A stretch of 24,915 bases of DNA, taken from the NCBI GenBank assembly GCA_002104945.1, contig MCFH01000145.1, forward strand, positions 1 through 24,915, given 5' to 3'. Both the position numbers and the translations under genes were made by a program. Source of the stretch: Piromyces finnis. Taxonomy: Eukaryota; Neocallimastigomycota; Neocallimastigomycetes; Neocallimastigales; Neocallimastigaceae. The notes under the pieces are model-generated. The model saw only the letters and a program-made list of their open reading frames with translations. It was not told where the DNA came from and did not search any database. This document shows, piece after piece, positions 10,104 to 18,640 of the stretch; within the stretch, counting starts at the first letter, position 1, and each line of letters starts with the position of its first letter.

Positions 10104-10312
10104 TATATTTTTTATTGAAATTGAAATTAATATTTTAAAATTATAAAGGTCTTGTAATTATAATATTTAATATTTAATTGAATTTTGTAATGTTTTAAAT
10201 ATTAAATATATTTATTTTTTATTGAAATTGAATTAATATTTTAAATTATAAGGTCTTGTAATTATAATATTTAATATTTAATTGAATTTTGTAATGTTTT
10301 AAATATTAAATA
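10104..10312. repeat. Tandem duplication of a ~104-bp AT-rich unit
   Basis: Unit 1 (about 10104-10206) and unit 2 (about 10207-10312) are nearly identical. Both run from TATATTT...TTTATTGAAATTG through AAGGTCTTGTAATTATAA to TGTTTTAAATATTAAA. They differ by a few one-base losses and a short insertion. Confidence 0.85.
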
Positions 10313-12510
10313 TATATTATTATTAATCATATAATATACAAAAATTTAATATAATTTAGTCTTTAAATAATAATACACAATGGAATAGACGTTAGAATTA
10401 TCTAAATTTTTTTAAGAATTCACTATAGTTTACTAGTGTAATTGTAGGTTATTTTTATAATAATCTTAATATAGAATAAATGATTGTAAAAATATTTTCT
10501 AAGAATAATAAAAACTTATCTTAAGGATTAGTTTATTCAAAAATAAAATTTTGTGATTCTTAACCTTTTCCATTATTACATATTTTTTGTATTGATTCTT
10601 TTACATTAATATATTATACTTTGTACATTTTATTAGAAATTAATATATGATTTACATATAAATTCTAAAAATATTTTAGAAAAACAATTAATAATGTATA
10701 ATATATAAAAACTAGTAATTAATAATTCAAATTAAATCTCAAAATTTTTGTAAATGCAAAATCATCTAAATATATTACTTGATTGAATACAATACTTCTT
10801 TTGAAATAAGATTTTAATCTTAATGAAAATAAAATTTCAATAAGACAGTTTAAGTCTCTACACTTTAAAAATTTAAATTCAGTTTTTTAAATTTAAATGT
10901 TAAAATCCAGAAAAATAGACAAAATATTTTAAATTTAGAAAAAAGTAATTTAAATTTATAATTCGAAAATAAATAATGAAATTTTAATTTAAAATTTAAA
11001 TTACTTCATCTTTATAGGTATTATTAATAACAGGTAATATAAATAGTAGTCTATATAAATTACTTTGTAAAAAAAAAACTTAATATATAAATTTTATTAT
11101 TAAATATTATTTTTCTTCTGTTATTAGATGATAATGGAAAATAGGACAAGCGGAAAAGAAACAGTTTATTACAGAAATGATTATGTTAGATAACATTTAT
11201 GATATACTAGTAGAGATAGAAATTCTCATAAAAAGAAAAAATTACAAATATTCTTAAAAATAATGAATTAACAACTGTGATAGGTTCAAGAATGAGGTTT
11301 AACCATAAGAAGTTATAAATTCAATATTGATAATATCTTTTCCCCTTCTTTTTGGTCCATAATGAGTAGACATTGAGTAAAATATTAAAATTTTAAAGTT
11401 ATTATAAAGAATATAAAAACTTATTATTAATAATTAGAATATAATTTATTTACATACTTATGAAGCAGTAACATAAAATACAAAAGAAAATCAAAATGAA
11501 ACATAAACTGAAATAATAACTTAATCTTTTACATTAATTGAAAGTAAAAATATCATAAGTTATTATAAAATAAATACCTATTAGCAGTTATTTTACTATA
11601 AAGCAAATATTTAAAAGATAAATCATGATAATAGTAAATACTTAAATAAAAGTATATAGCATAAAGTTGTATGAATAATCAATAGTTAAATAAGATGATG
11701 TAAAATTAAACATAAATCTATGAAATGTTAATTTTAAAAAAAAAAAATTTAAAAAAAAAAAATAATAGGATAGTAATATTAAAGATAATATAGTCGAAAT
11801 CTTACAATATAAAAAAAAATAATTAAAAAAAAAAATATATATATAAAAATATAAATTAGAATAGAAATTAATATCTAAAATAGTTAGTATAAAAAAATAA
11901 TAATATTCAAAATAAACAAAATATTAGCAATGATTAGGTTTAAGGGAAGATATTAGAATAGATTGAAAAAAAATAACAATGTATTAATAATTAGAAATAT
12001 ATTAGTAATTTATTTGTTTTAAGAATCTTCATAAACAATAGCTTTTAGCAATATAATTAGCTATATTTTATAGTATAAATTTATTCAGATATTTCCATTA
12101 AATCAATGTTATAAATATATTTATAATCATTGATGCAATTTCTTCTATTTATTAATATTAATAAAGTTTACAAATATAAAACCATATTTAAAGATTTCTA
12201 ACATTAATAATAAAAAAATTTAATTACTGAATTTGACTATAATTAATAATTTTATCATATAATTAAAATTTTATATTTTATAAATTGCTATTAAAAAGTA
12301 TTAAAATATTTCTATATAGCGATAATTAGAATGTATAACTGATATAATTGAGTGTAAAAATGAAATTTTTTTATATTAACAATCTCAAAATTGAATTAAT
12401 TCTATGTATTATTTATTAACTTATTATGTTATTGATCAACAATTGTTAATGTTTAAAAAATTTGAAGCAACAACTAAGATGAAGAAATAGTGCAACAGAC
12501 CAATATGACT
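10313..12510. other. AT-rich spacer, possibly with a decayed SINE end at its right edge
   Basis: No gene is recognisable. The segment 10523-10563 resembles 14919-14959 (AAAAT..AAA.TTTTGTGAT..TAACC..TTTTC), hinting at an old dispersed repeat. Around 12436-12510 the sequence resembles the 3' body of the SINE at 14265-14811. Confidence 0.5.
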
Positions 12511-12514
12511 AGGA

Positions 12515-12554
12515 TGTAACGTATAAAGGTTTTGAACCTTTTTCAAGAAATTAT
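12515..12554 (+). repeat. 5' LTR, first 40 bp (separated by insertion)
   Basis: TGTAACGTATAAAGGTTTTG at 12515 matches the first bases of the 3' LTR at 20104, and the match continues through CAAGAAATTAT. It stops abruptly at 12554, and LTR similarity resumes at about 15136. AGGA immediately upstream equals the four bases after the 3' LTR, which supports this being the true left end of the same element. Confidence 0.75.
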
Positions 12555-12867
12555 GTAATAATTATTATCTACAATTTAATAATAATTAGTATTATTAAAC
12601 TGAGAAGTTAAAATAAAATTTTATACTTATCTTAACAAGAGTTTATTATAAGGAAATATAATAAACAACACAAAACTTTAATGTTGTTTAATTTAAAATG
12701 TTTATTAATATTGTTTTTTTAATAAAGGTTATTTATTATAATAGTTCTTATAATAATAACTCTGGATTCTTTAGTGTAATTCCAGAGTTCTTTTATTTAT
12801 AATTTTTTAATAATTTAAAGTTTAATAAAGAATTTCTAATCTTAACAAATAATCTTTTTAGGAAAAG

Positions 12868-13000
12868 ACTAGAAGAAAAACCTAAAAAGATATTCGATTG
12901 ATAACTAATATATCAATCATCGTAATATTAAGTAAAACCGAATAAAATTCAGAAAAACCTTAATATCCGATTGTCTTAATATTTAGTTATATCTTCTAGT
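12868..13000. repeat. Multi-branched inverted-repeat segment
   Basis: An outer pair ACTAGAAGA (12868-12876) and TCTTCTAGT (12992-13000) encloses two inner pairs. These are GATTGATA/TATCAATC (12896-12903, 12911-12918) and AATATTAAG/CTTAATATT (12924-12932, 12975-12983). All three pairs are exact and compatible, giving a three-way-junction fold. About 80 bp upstream there is a further 9-bp hairpin, AACTCTGGA (12758-12766) with TCCAGAGTT (12781-12789). Confidence 0.6.
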
Positions 13001-14251
13001 TTTTTCTATAAGTTATTTCAAGATACGATACATTCACATAAAATACAAACGTAAAATAAAATACATGATGTTTCTTATAAAATGTAATACAAAAATTATT
13101 AATTAATAAAATAAATGAATGTTTACTATTATTTTAAATAAATTACTAAATTAAATAAATAATTAATTAATATAATAATAAATAAATTTTAAATTAAGTA
13201 AATGAATAATTAATATTAATATAAATAAATGTTTATAGTAATTTAAATGAATGTATGCTAATAATTTAAATAATTAGTTAATTTAATAATTAGAAAAATA
13301 ATTAATGTAAAGTGGGCTAGGATTGGTATGTAACTTGGTCAGAATGTTTTATATAATATAACTTAATTTACCAATAAAATATTAAACTTATTTATTATTA
13401 AATCTTTTCTTCAGAACTTATTAAAGAATTTAAATAATACTAATTTAAAAATTAAATAGGTTTTTATATTTAAAATAAAAATTTTAATATAATTTAATTA
13501 TGAAATTTATTTATTAATTATTTATTTATTAAGATAATATTTATTAAGTTATATTATAGTTAATAATTAATAATTAATAATCTTACAAAGAATTTCAAAA
13601 TTGATTTCAATTCTTTGTTTAAATACTTTTTTCTTACATATAATAAAATTACATTGATATTAATATTGATATTAATAATAAAGATAAAAATAAAATAATT
13701 TTAAATTAAAATATTAATAATTGATATTGATATTAATAATATGAATTCATATGATAGATCTTAAGATTAATCTTTTAAATTACTTTTAAAATAAAAGTAT
13801 TGTTTTAACCATTTTAAATTGTAAATATTTAATATTATAAATTGAGAATAACAATTACTTATACTAATTATATATTCTCATGATTAATTAATTAATAATT
13901 ATAATAATGATTTTTGATCCAAAGGCTTTTTTGGTTTGATTATAATTGAGGTTATTAATCAAAATTATTTGAAAAAGTATTAATTAATTTTTATAATTGA
14001 TTAGGTTTGTAATCAAGAATATTTATTATCTAACCTTATTTATTAATAATGGAGAATTTTTAAATTGAATTATTTATAGAAAGTTGGATGACTAGAATAA
14101 TGACTTTAATTATATAAATTAATGTTGATCATTTTAATATATATTATTATATATTTATTGGAACTAATTAATTCTTTAAATAGCTATATCTCAAGAACTA
14201 GTGGTTTAAATTAGCTGAAAATTTGTGAGAATATAGATCTCAACTAGTACT
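13001..14251. other. AT-rich non-coding part of the insertion
   Basis: No gene is recognisable. TAAT-rich runs and short direct repeats such as ATTGATATTAAT near 13655-13737 are present. Confidence 0.55.
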
Positions 14252-14264
14252 TTCTAATAAAATT
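14252..14264 (+). repeat. SINE target-site duplication, left copy
   Basis: TTCTAATAAAATT is identical to 14812-14824 on the far side of the SINE poly(A) tail. Confidence 0.85.
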
Positions 14265-14811
14265 TGTCGTTCCAGTTTTTATCCTGGTTGTTAAGGCGTT
14301 TCCTTAGCATACATAAGGCTTCTGGTTCGACCCCGCAGATGTCAGTGCCTGTGGATTTTCCCACTGGGTTTGCCATGGGTTGGGTTATGATATTCAGGTA
14401 AGTATAAATGAACTTTCTAATTTACTACTATGATAATAACACTGTCTAGCCGGCCTGAGAGGGTCTAGTGTACATGGTACATTCCAAATTAGAACTTAAT
14501 AAGTGGTGATTTAGGCTATGCCAAAAACACATAATATTCCTTAATCAATTTAAGTGTAAACATTAGGGGGCGGTTGACACGTGATCAAATTGACTATAAG
14601 AGGCTTAGCATTGTAGTTGTGAAATATCGTACAACGACATGCATCTAATGTACATGGATTAAGTGAGCGTCGAAGCTGAAGAAACAGTATGACAGACCAG
14701 GAGGATCACAACCACCTAGCAATAGGAATGAACCAACGTTTCTCTAAGAACCACCATTGGAGCTAACTCTGATCGATGGGAGAAAGGCACTTGGAAGTTA
14801 AAAAAAAAAAA
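14265..14811 (+). mobile_element. tRNA-derived SINE, 547 bp, with poly(A) tail and 13-bp target duplication
   Basis: The 13-mer TTCTAATAAAATT flanks the element exactly (14252-14264 and 14812-14824). The right copy follows a run of 12 A (14800-14811), as expected of target-primed retrotransposition. The head is tRNA-like. It has an A-box-like TGGTTGTTAAGG (14285-14296), a perfect 5-bp stem with 7-nt loop at 14302-14318 (CCTTA/TAAGG) in the anticodon-arm position, and a B-box GGTTCGACCCC (14324-14334). The body is GC-richer than the surroundings and lacks an ORF. Its probable activity was RNA polymerase III transcription and mobilisation by a LINE elsewhere in the genome. The 3' body does not resemble a family I know. 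Confidence 0.8.
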
Positions 14812-14824
14812 TTCTAATAAAATT
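14812..14824 (+). repeat. SINE target-site duplication, right copy
   Basis: TTCTAATAAAATT directly follows the 12-A tail and is identical to 14252-14264. Confidence 0.85.
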
Positions 14825-15093
14825 AATTTGAAGTCTCTAGAAAATGAAAATAGGACGCGAGATTCAGAAGTTATCACTAGTTTCGTATAGTACATTTTCT
14901 TCTCAAGGGTTAATATATTGAAAATTAAATTTTTGTGATCCATAACCCTTTTCAATATTAAATTTTTCCAAGTGATCTTTTTAATTATTTTTAAAAGTGT
15001 TTTATAATTTTTGAAATATAAATTTGATTTTAAAATTGTTTATTTGAATATTTAATTTATTTTTTAATCGTCTTCTATACTTGACAATTAAAT

Positions 15094-15133
15094 AAGAATT
15101 AATAATTATTTATTGAATAATTATTAATTCTTA
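15094..15133. repeat. Inverted repeat at the right end of the insertion
   Basis: AAGAATTAATAAT (15094-15106) is the exact complement of ATTATTAATTCTT (15121-15133). Four more pairs are possible across a one-base bulge. It abuts the point where the 5' LTR resumes. Confidence 0.7.
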
Positions 15134-15135
15134 CA

Positions 15136-15539
15136 AATTATACTTTGGGGTTCCTCAAGCTGGCTTCGCCGTCAGGTTGTTGGACGCTGACCTACTTGTC
15201 ATGTGTTCGACTCAGGGTTCTATATATTATTGATTAAATATAGCAATCGCTATATTTAATCCATAATATTTGTCTATTTTTATTTCTTTTTTTTTTATTT
15301 AAATAATTGAAATTACCAATCAATATGAATGGTGTTTATTCATAATTATTAAATAAGAATATTTATAAATAGTAAATATAAATAATTTATAAAATTCATG
15401 TAAATTTAGTCTTTAGAATTATTATTAAGTTTAATTTGTATTAATAATATTAAATAATCAAATTATTAATAAAATATATTATTAATACAAAAAATAGTTA
15501 ATTAGTATTGTGCTAACCTGAGTCTCTCGCGTTGTTACA
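15136..15539 (+). repeat. 5' LTR, remaining part
   Basis: Collinear with the 3' LTR from AAATTAT through the tRNA-like module (15149-15222), TATAAAA (15388-15394) and AGAATTATTAT (15415-15425), to the terminal GTTGTTACA at 15531-15539. By comparison with the 3' LTR it has many substitutions and a 2-bp difference in the tRNA-like module. Confidence 0.85.
15388..15394 (+). promoter_or_regulatory. LTR TATA box
   Basis: TATAAAA lies 27 bp before AGAATTATTAT (15415). The 3' LTR keeps the same arrangement (20387 and 20414), so a transcription start at or near 15415 is likely. This defines the start of the R region. Confidence 0.55.
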
Positions 15540-15550
15540 ATACTAATTCT
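15540..15550 (+). promoter_or_regulatory. Primer-binding site, self-priming type
   Basis: ATACTAATTCT begins at the base after the 5' LTR. Its complement AGAATTAGTAT is found exactly in the 3' LTR (20414-20424) and with one mismatch in the 5' LTR (15415-15425), 27 bp after TATAAAA. Chromoviruses of the Tf1/sushi group are known to prime reverse transcription with the 5' end of their own RNA. The site lacks the TGG start expected when a tRNA CCA end is the primer. Confidence 0.6.
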
Positions 15551-15637
15551 CTAAGAAAAAAAAGACTTACCTTAACACAATAATAACTTAACCCTTTATA
15601 AATTAATAAAACCATTTTCTAATAAAACATTTTAAAT

Positions 15638-16456
15638 ATGTCTAATAACCCTTTCAACATTTTCACTACTGCCTCAGCTTCTTCCTCTCAACAAAGTCAA
15701 GTACCTCCTGTGGACCCTCTTATGCTGGACTATGTGCTACCGATAGGAAATCCAAGCAAATTCTCAGGAAAAAGGATGGATATTGAAGGATTTATTCAAC
15801 ATTGTGAATTAATCTTTCAATTAAGAAGCATTCTATTCTGCTAGGACGCCCATAAGACAGCTTTTATGTTTTCCTATATGGAAGGGGATGCCAAACTCTT
15901 CGTAGTTCACTTGATCCAAGAAAGAAATCCAGTTATGAACCGCTATCCTAGCTTTGTTGCCTTACTTAGAAGAGTATTTGGTAATCTTGATATTGTATTC
16001 AATGCCAACCAAATTATTATGGCATTGAAACAAGAACGTATAGGTGAAGTATCTCAATACATCAAATATTTTGAACAAGCCTCAATTTATCTTGGATGGA
16101 ATCAACCGGCCCTCGTCTCAAAATTTATCGATGGATTGCATGATGAAGTCAAAGCCGAGTTATTAATGCATGGTGAGGATATACCAACCCTTCTTGCTGC
16201 GTTTCATAGAACTATGATAATCGACTCTAGCCTTCATAAGAAACATAATATTTCCAGAAATTACCGTGGTGCTTCTCTTTATAATCCATTTGTGCGAAAG
16301 ATGAGAAATGAGGACCGTTCCACTCAATCTGATGTTAAAAGACGTGGTCCTTTATCTGCTGAAGAAAAACAAAAACGCAGTGATCAAGGTCTGTGTATGT
16401 ATTGTGATGCCAAGGATCATTTGGTTACTTCCTGTCATAAAGTTCCAAAAAACTAA
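15638..16456 (+). pseudogene. gag: Retrotransposon gag (capsid and nucleocapsid), one nonsense codon
   Basis: One frame runs from ATG 15638 to TAA 16456, broken only by TAG 15842-15844. The N-terminal part (PSKFSGKRMDIEGFIQHCELIF) and the following region (FSYMEGDAKLFVVH..., EVSQYIKYFEQASIYLGW) match the retrotransposon Gag capsid domain layout. The C-terminus has a basic stretch and one CCHC zinc knuckle, CMYCDAKDHLVTSC (CX2CX4HX4C), for RNA packaging. The internal stop probably arose after insertion. The ATG is accepted because it lies just downstream of the leader, about 100 bp after the LTR. The frame ends inside a -1 frameshift signal leading to pol. Confidence 0.85.
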
Positions 16457-16493
16457 CTTCTAGAGTAGATTCTGAGCCTAAATCTTACTCTAG
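16447..16493 (+). promoter_or_regulatory. Candidate -1 programmed ribosomal frameshift signal at the gag/pol junction
   Basis: The heptamer A_AAA_AAC (16447-16453) lies in the gag frame directly before the gag stop TAA (16454-16456). After a 6-nt spacer, CTAGAGTA (16460-16467) pairs exactly with TACTCTAG (16486-16493) to make an 8-bp stem with an 18-nt loop. The pol frame continues at -1 relative to gag. Heptamer, spacer and stem match the usual layout of -1 frameshift sites. A one-base loss in the six-A run is the alternative. Confidence 0.55.
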
Positions 16494-16962
16494 TACAAAC
16501 CCTTTTGAAGCTAAGCCTTCTACCAATAATACACACCATCCAAAATCTTATAATCCATTCATTCCCTTAGATAAATACCTTATTTTCCCGTTCATAATTA
16601 TTATTAATAATAACCCATACGATATCTCAATCTTGGTTGATTCAGGTGCTATTGAAAACACTATCTCCAAATTTTTTATTGAGAAATATAGTATTCCGGT
16701 ATCGGATTCAAAAATATCTGGAACCATTGACTGTGGTGTGAAAACTTCTAATATTTTGGGAATGACTAAACCTCTTAGGATTATATTTAAAGATGAATCA
16801 TTTTCTATTCAATTCATTATCACAGATGATAATTCTCTACCTCAAATTATTGGTACCCATTGGCTCAATTCAAATAGGGTAGTCGTAGATTTTGATTGTA
16901 AAAAATTGCATTTTAAAAAGATGTATCTAAATTTGAAACTAATAAAGCATATTTTAAAATAA
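16459..16962 (+). CDS. Retroviral-type aspartic protease segment of pol
   Basis: The frame is open from the frameshift site. After a Ser/Thr/Asn-rich linker it gives LVDSGAIENTISKFF with the catalytic DSG at 16639-16647, then PQIIGTHWLNSNRVVVDF, the typical ILG-D.L-like C-terminal block. It ends at TAA 16960-16962. This dimeric protease would cleave the Gag-Pol polyprotein. The first in-frame initiator-like codon near DSG is not a real start, because the domain is made as a fusion with gag. Confidence 0.75.
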   Translation, partial: SRVDSEPKSYSSTNPFEAKPSTNNTHHPKSYNPFIPLDKYLIFPFIIIINNNPYDISILVDSGAIENTISKFFIEKYSIPVSDSKISGTIDCGVKTSNILGMTKPLRIIFKDESFSIQFIITDDNSLPQIIGTHWLNSNRVVVDFDCKKLHFKKMYLNLKLIKHILK

Positions 16963-17214
16963 TTGCGAAAACCTTCAGTGTAATGACTCTTGTGTTTCAA
17001 AAAATAATTCGGATATTCATCTTCACTCAATCTCTTCGACTCCCTCTTCACCTTCTATTGATTCCTCCATCCCTGCTTCCTCTCCGGTAAGTAAACCTGA
17101 TTCAGCACTTCTCACCGTTCTCCAACGTCATATTCTCAAAAATTTGCAATTTATATCATTGTCCCTCTATAGATTCACTTCAAAAACACCCTCTATTCCG
17201 GATTTTTACATTGA

Positions 17215-18134
17215 CTTTAAGGACGTCTTTTCTGAAAAACAGCAAACGAACTTCCCCCGTAAAGAACTTACGAATGTAAAATCGATTTAAAACCCGACTC
17301 TTCTCTCCCTTACGGCCCAATTTATTTTCTCACTGTGGAGGAAACAAAGATACTTAAGGATTATATTAAAAAAATTTAGAAAAGAACTTCATTCAGAAGT
17401 CTATCTCCCCAGCCGGTGCCCCTGTCTTATTCGTTCGAAAAAAAGATAATTCGTTTCGGATGTTCATTGACTATAGAAAATTCAACGATATCACTATTAG
17501 GAACTTCTATCCCCTTCCGCTAATCAATGATCTTCTTGAAAAAGTCAGTGGAGCTAAATTCTTCACTAAGCTCGACCTTCGTTCCTCATACAACCTTGTT
17601 CGTATTAAGGAAGGTGATGAATATAAAACGGCTTTCAACACTAGATTTGGTCATTTTGAGTATTTAGTCATGCCGTTTGGTCTTAAAAATGCCCCAGCTA
17701 CCTTCCAGCATTTCATCAACGATATTTTAAGTGATTTCCTCGACGACTTTGCCTTCGCTTACATTGATGATATTCTCATTTTTTCCAATACATTAGAGGA
17801 ACATCATAAGCATGTTCGCTTAATTCTCGAACGTCTTCTCAAGAATAACCTCTATGTTAAACTCGAAAAATGCGAATTCGATGTCCCTGAAATTGATTTT
17901 GTTGGTCACCATCTTTCTGGTTCTGGTATATCAATGGAAAAGAATAAAGTAGACGCCATTCTTAATTGGCCTCTTCCCCAAAATACAAAACATATCAAAC
18001 AATTCATGGGTCTCTGTAATTACTACAAGCGCTTTATAAAAAAATTTTTCAAAAATCGCAGCGCCCTTGACTCGATTATTAAAGAAAAATGTTCCTTTTA
18101 TTATGGACTCTTCTGCCGTCTCAACTTTCAATAA
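17215..18134 (+). pseudogene. Reverse transcriptase segment of pol
   Basis: A pre-RT motif around FKDVFSE (about 17215) and a KPD.SLPYGPIY-like block near 17290-17330 lie in shifted frames. The main open part, about 17368-18134, has [49 protein letters not shown], the catalytic YIDDILIFS (near 17761-17787), FVGHHLS and [12 protein letters not shown]. These are RT blocks 1-7 and the connection of Ty3/gypsy elements. The active-site aspartates are intact. The frame breaks at the A/T run near 18041-18055, after which the RT thumb and RNase H continue one frame over. Confidence 0.85.
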
Positions 18135-18640
18135 TTTAAAAAATGCTTTTCTTTCCGCCAGTCTCCTTTGCCATGCAGATCCGAACAAACCTTTCATTAT
18201 TGAATCCGACTCCAGTAACTTCGCTATCGGTAGTGTCCTTCTTCAAGAATTTGATGGATCTCTTCACCCTGTTTCTTTCTTCTCGAGAGCTTTAACCAAC
18301 GCCGAATGTAATTACCCAATTTACGACAAGGAACTCCTTGCTATCAAAGAAGCCTTTTAAACCTGGAGGCACCATCTTGAAGGTGCCAATCATCAAATCA
18401 CTGTCTTCTCCGATCATCGTAATCTTCTTTTTGAGCGTAAACCAGATCATCTTTCCCAACGTCATATCCGCTGGAGTATCTTCTTCTCTCGTTTTGATTT
18501 TGTTATTAAATACAAACCAGGTTCGAAGAATAGAGCTGATTGCTTGTCTCGTAGACCTGATTATGAACATAAAGTTTCTAATTCAGTTCAATTCTTAACA
18601 CTTCTAATTTCACTAGCATTTCCTCCGTTATTTCTCTAAG
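18056..18640 (+). pseudogene. RNase H segment of pol with in-frame TAA
   Basis: Coding resumes as [11 protein letters not shown] and runs into the RNase H domain: PFIIESDSSNFAIGSVLLQ, HPVSFFSRALTNAE, YPIYDKELLAI. TAA 18358-18360 interrupts at AF*TWRHHLEG, and the same frame continues with ITVFSDHRNLLF and RADCLSR. The enzyme degrades the RNA strand of the RNA/DNA hybrid during reverse transcription. The first catalytic position shows ESDSS where ETDAS is usual in this group. Confidence 0.8.

Larger units (their letters stand above)
12555..15135. mobile_element. ~2.6-kb AT-rich insertion inside the 5' LTR, carrying a SINE
   Basis: The sequence between the two halves of the 5' LTR is absent from the 3' LTR. 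The 7-mer AAATTAT is found at both edges (12548-12554 and 15136-15142) but once in the 3' LTR, as expected of a target duplication. Its ends are weakly inverted: GTAATAATTA at the left, and the complement of the right end reads GTAAGAATTA. It has no credible ORF. It contains several inverted repeats (12758-12789, 12868-13000, 15094-15133) and the nested SINE at 14265-14811. I cannot assign it to a transposon class. Confidence 0.55.

Noticed and set aside
14285-14340. Functional tRNA gene in the SINE head
   Set aside because: The anticodon-like loop lacks the invariant T33 and there is no matching acceptor stem; the poly(A) tail and target duplication identify a SINE.
14249-14421. Shorter SINE of ~150 bp bounded by ACTTTCTAAT (14249-14258 and 14412-14421)
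   Set aside because: The 13-bp duplication directly after the poly(A) tail at 14812 gives a better and mechanistically expected right end.
14716-14955. 79-codon minus-strand frame
   Set aside because: It runs across the SINE 3' body, poly(A) tail and target duplication; poly-Phe from the A tract and no family resemblance.
16842-17051. 69-codon minus-strand frame
   Set aside because: Antisense to the end of the protease and the following pol linker; no recognisable domain.
17931-18570. Antisense and shifted frames over RT/RNase H (17931-18197, 18292-18570, 18338-18598)
   Set aside because: All overlap recognised RT or RNase H coding sequence in another frame.
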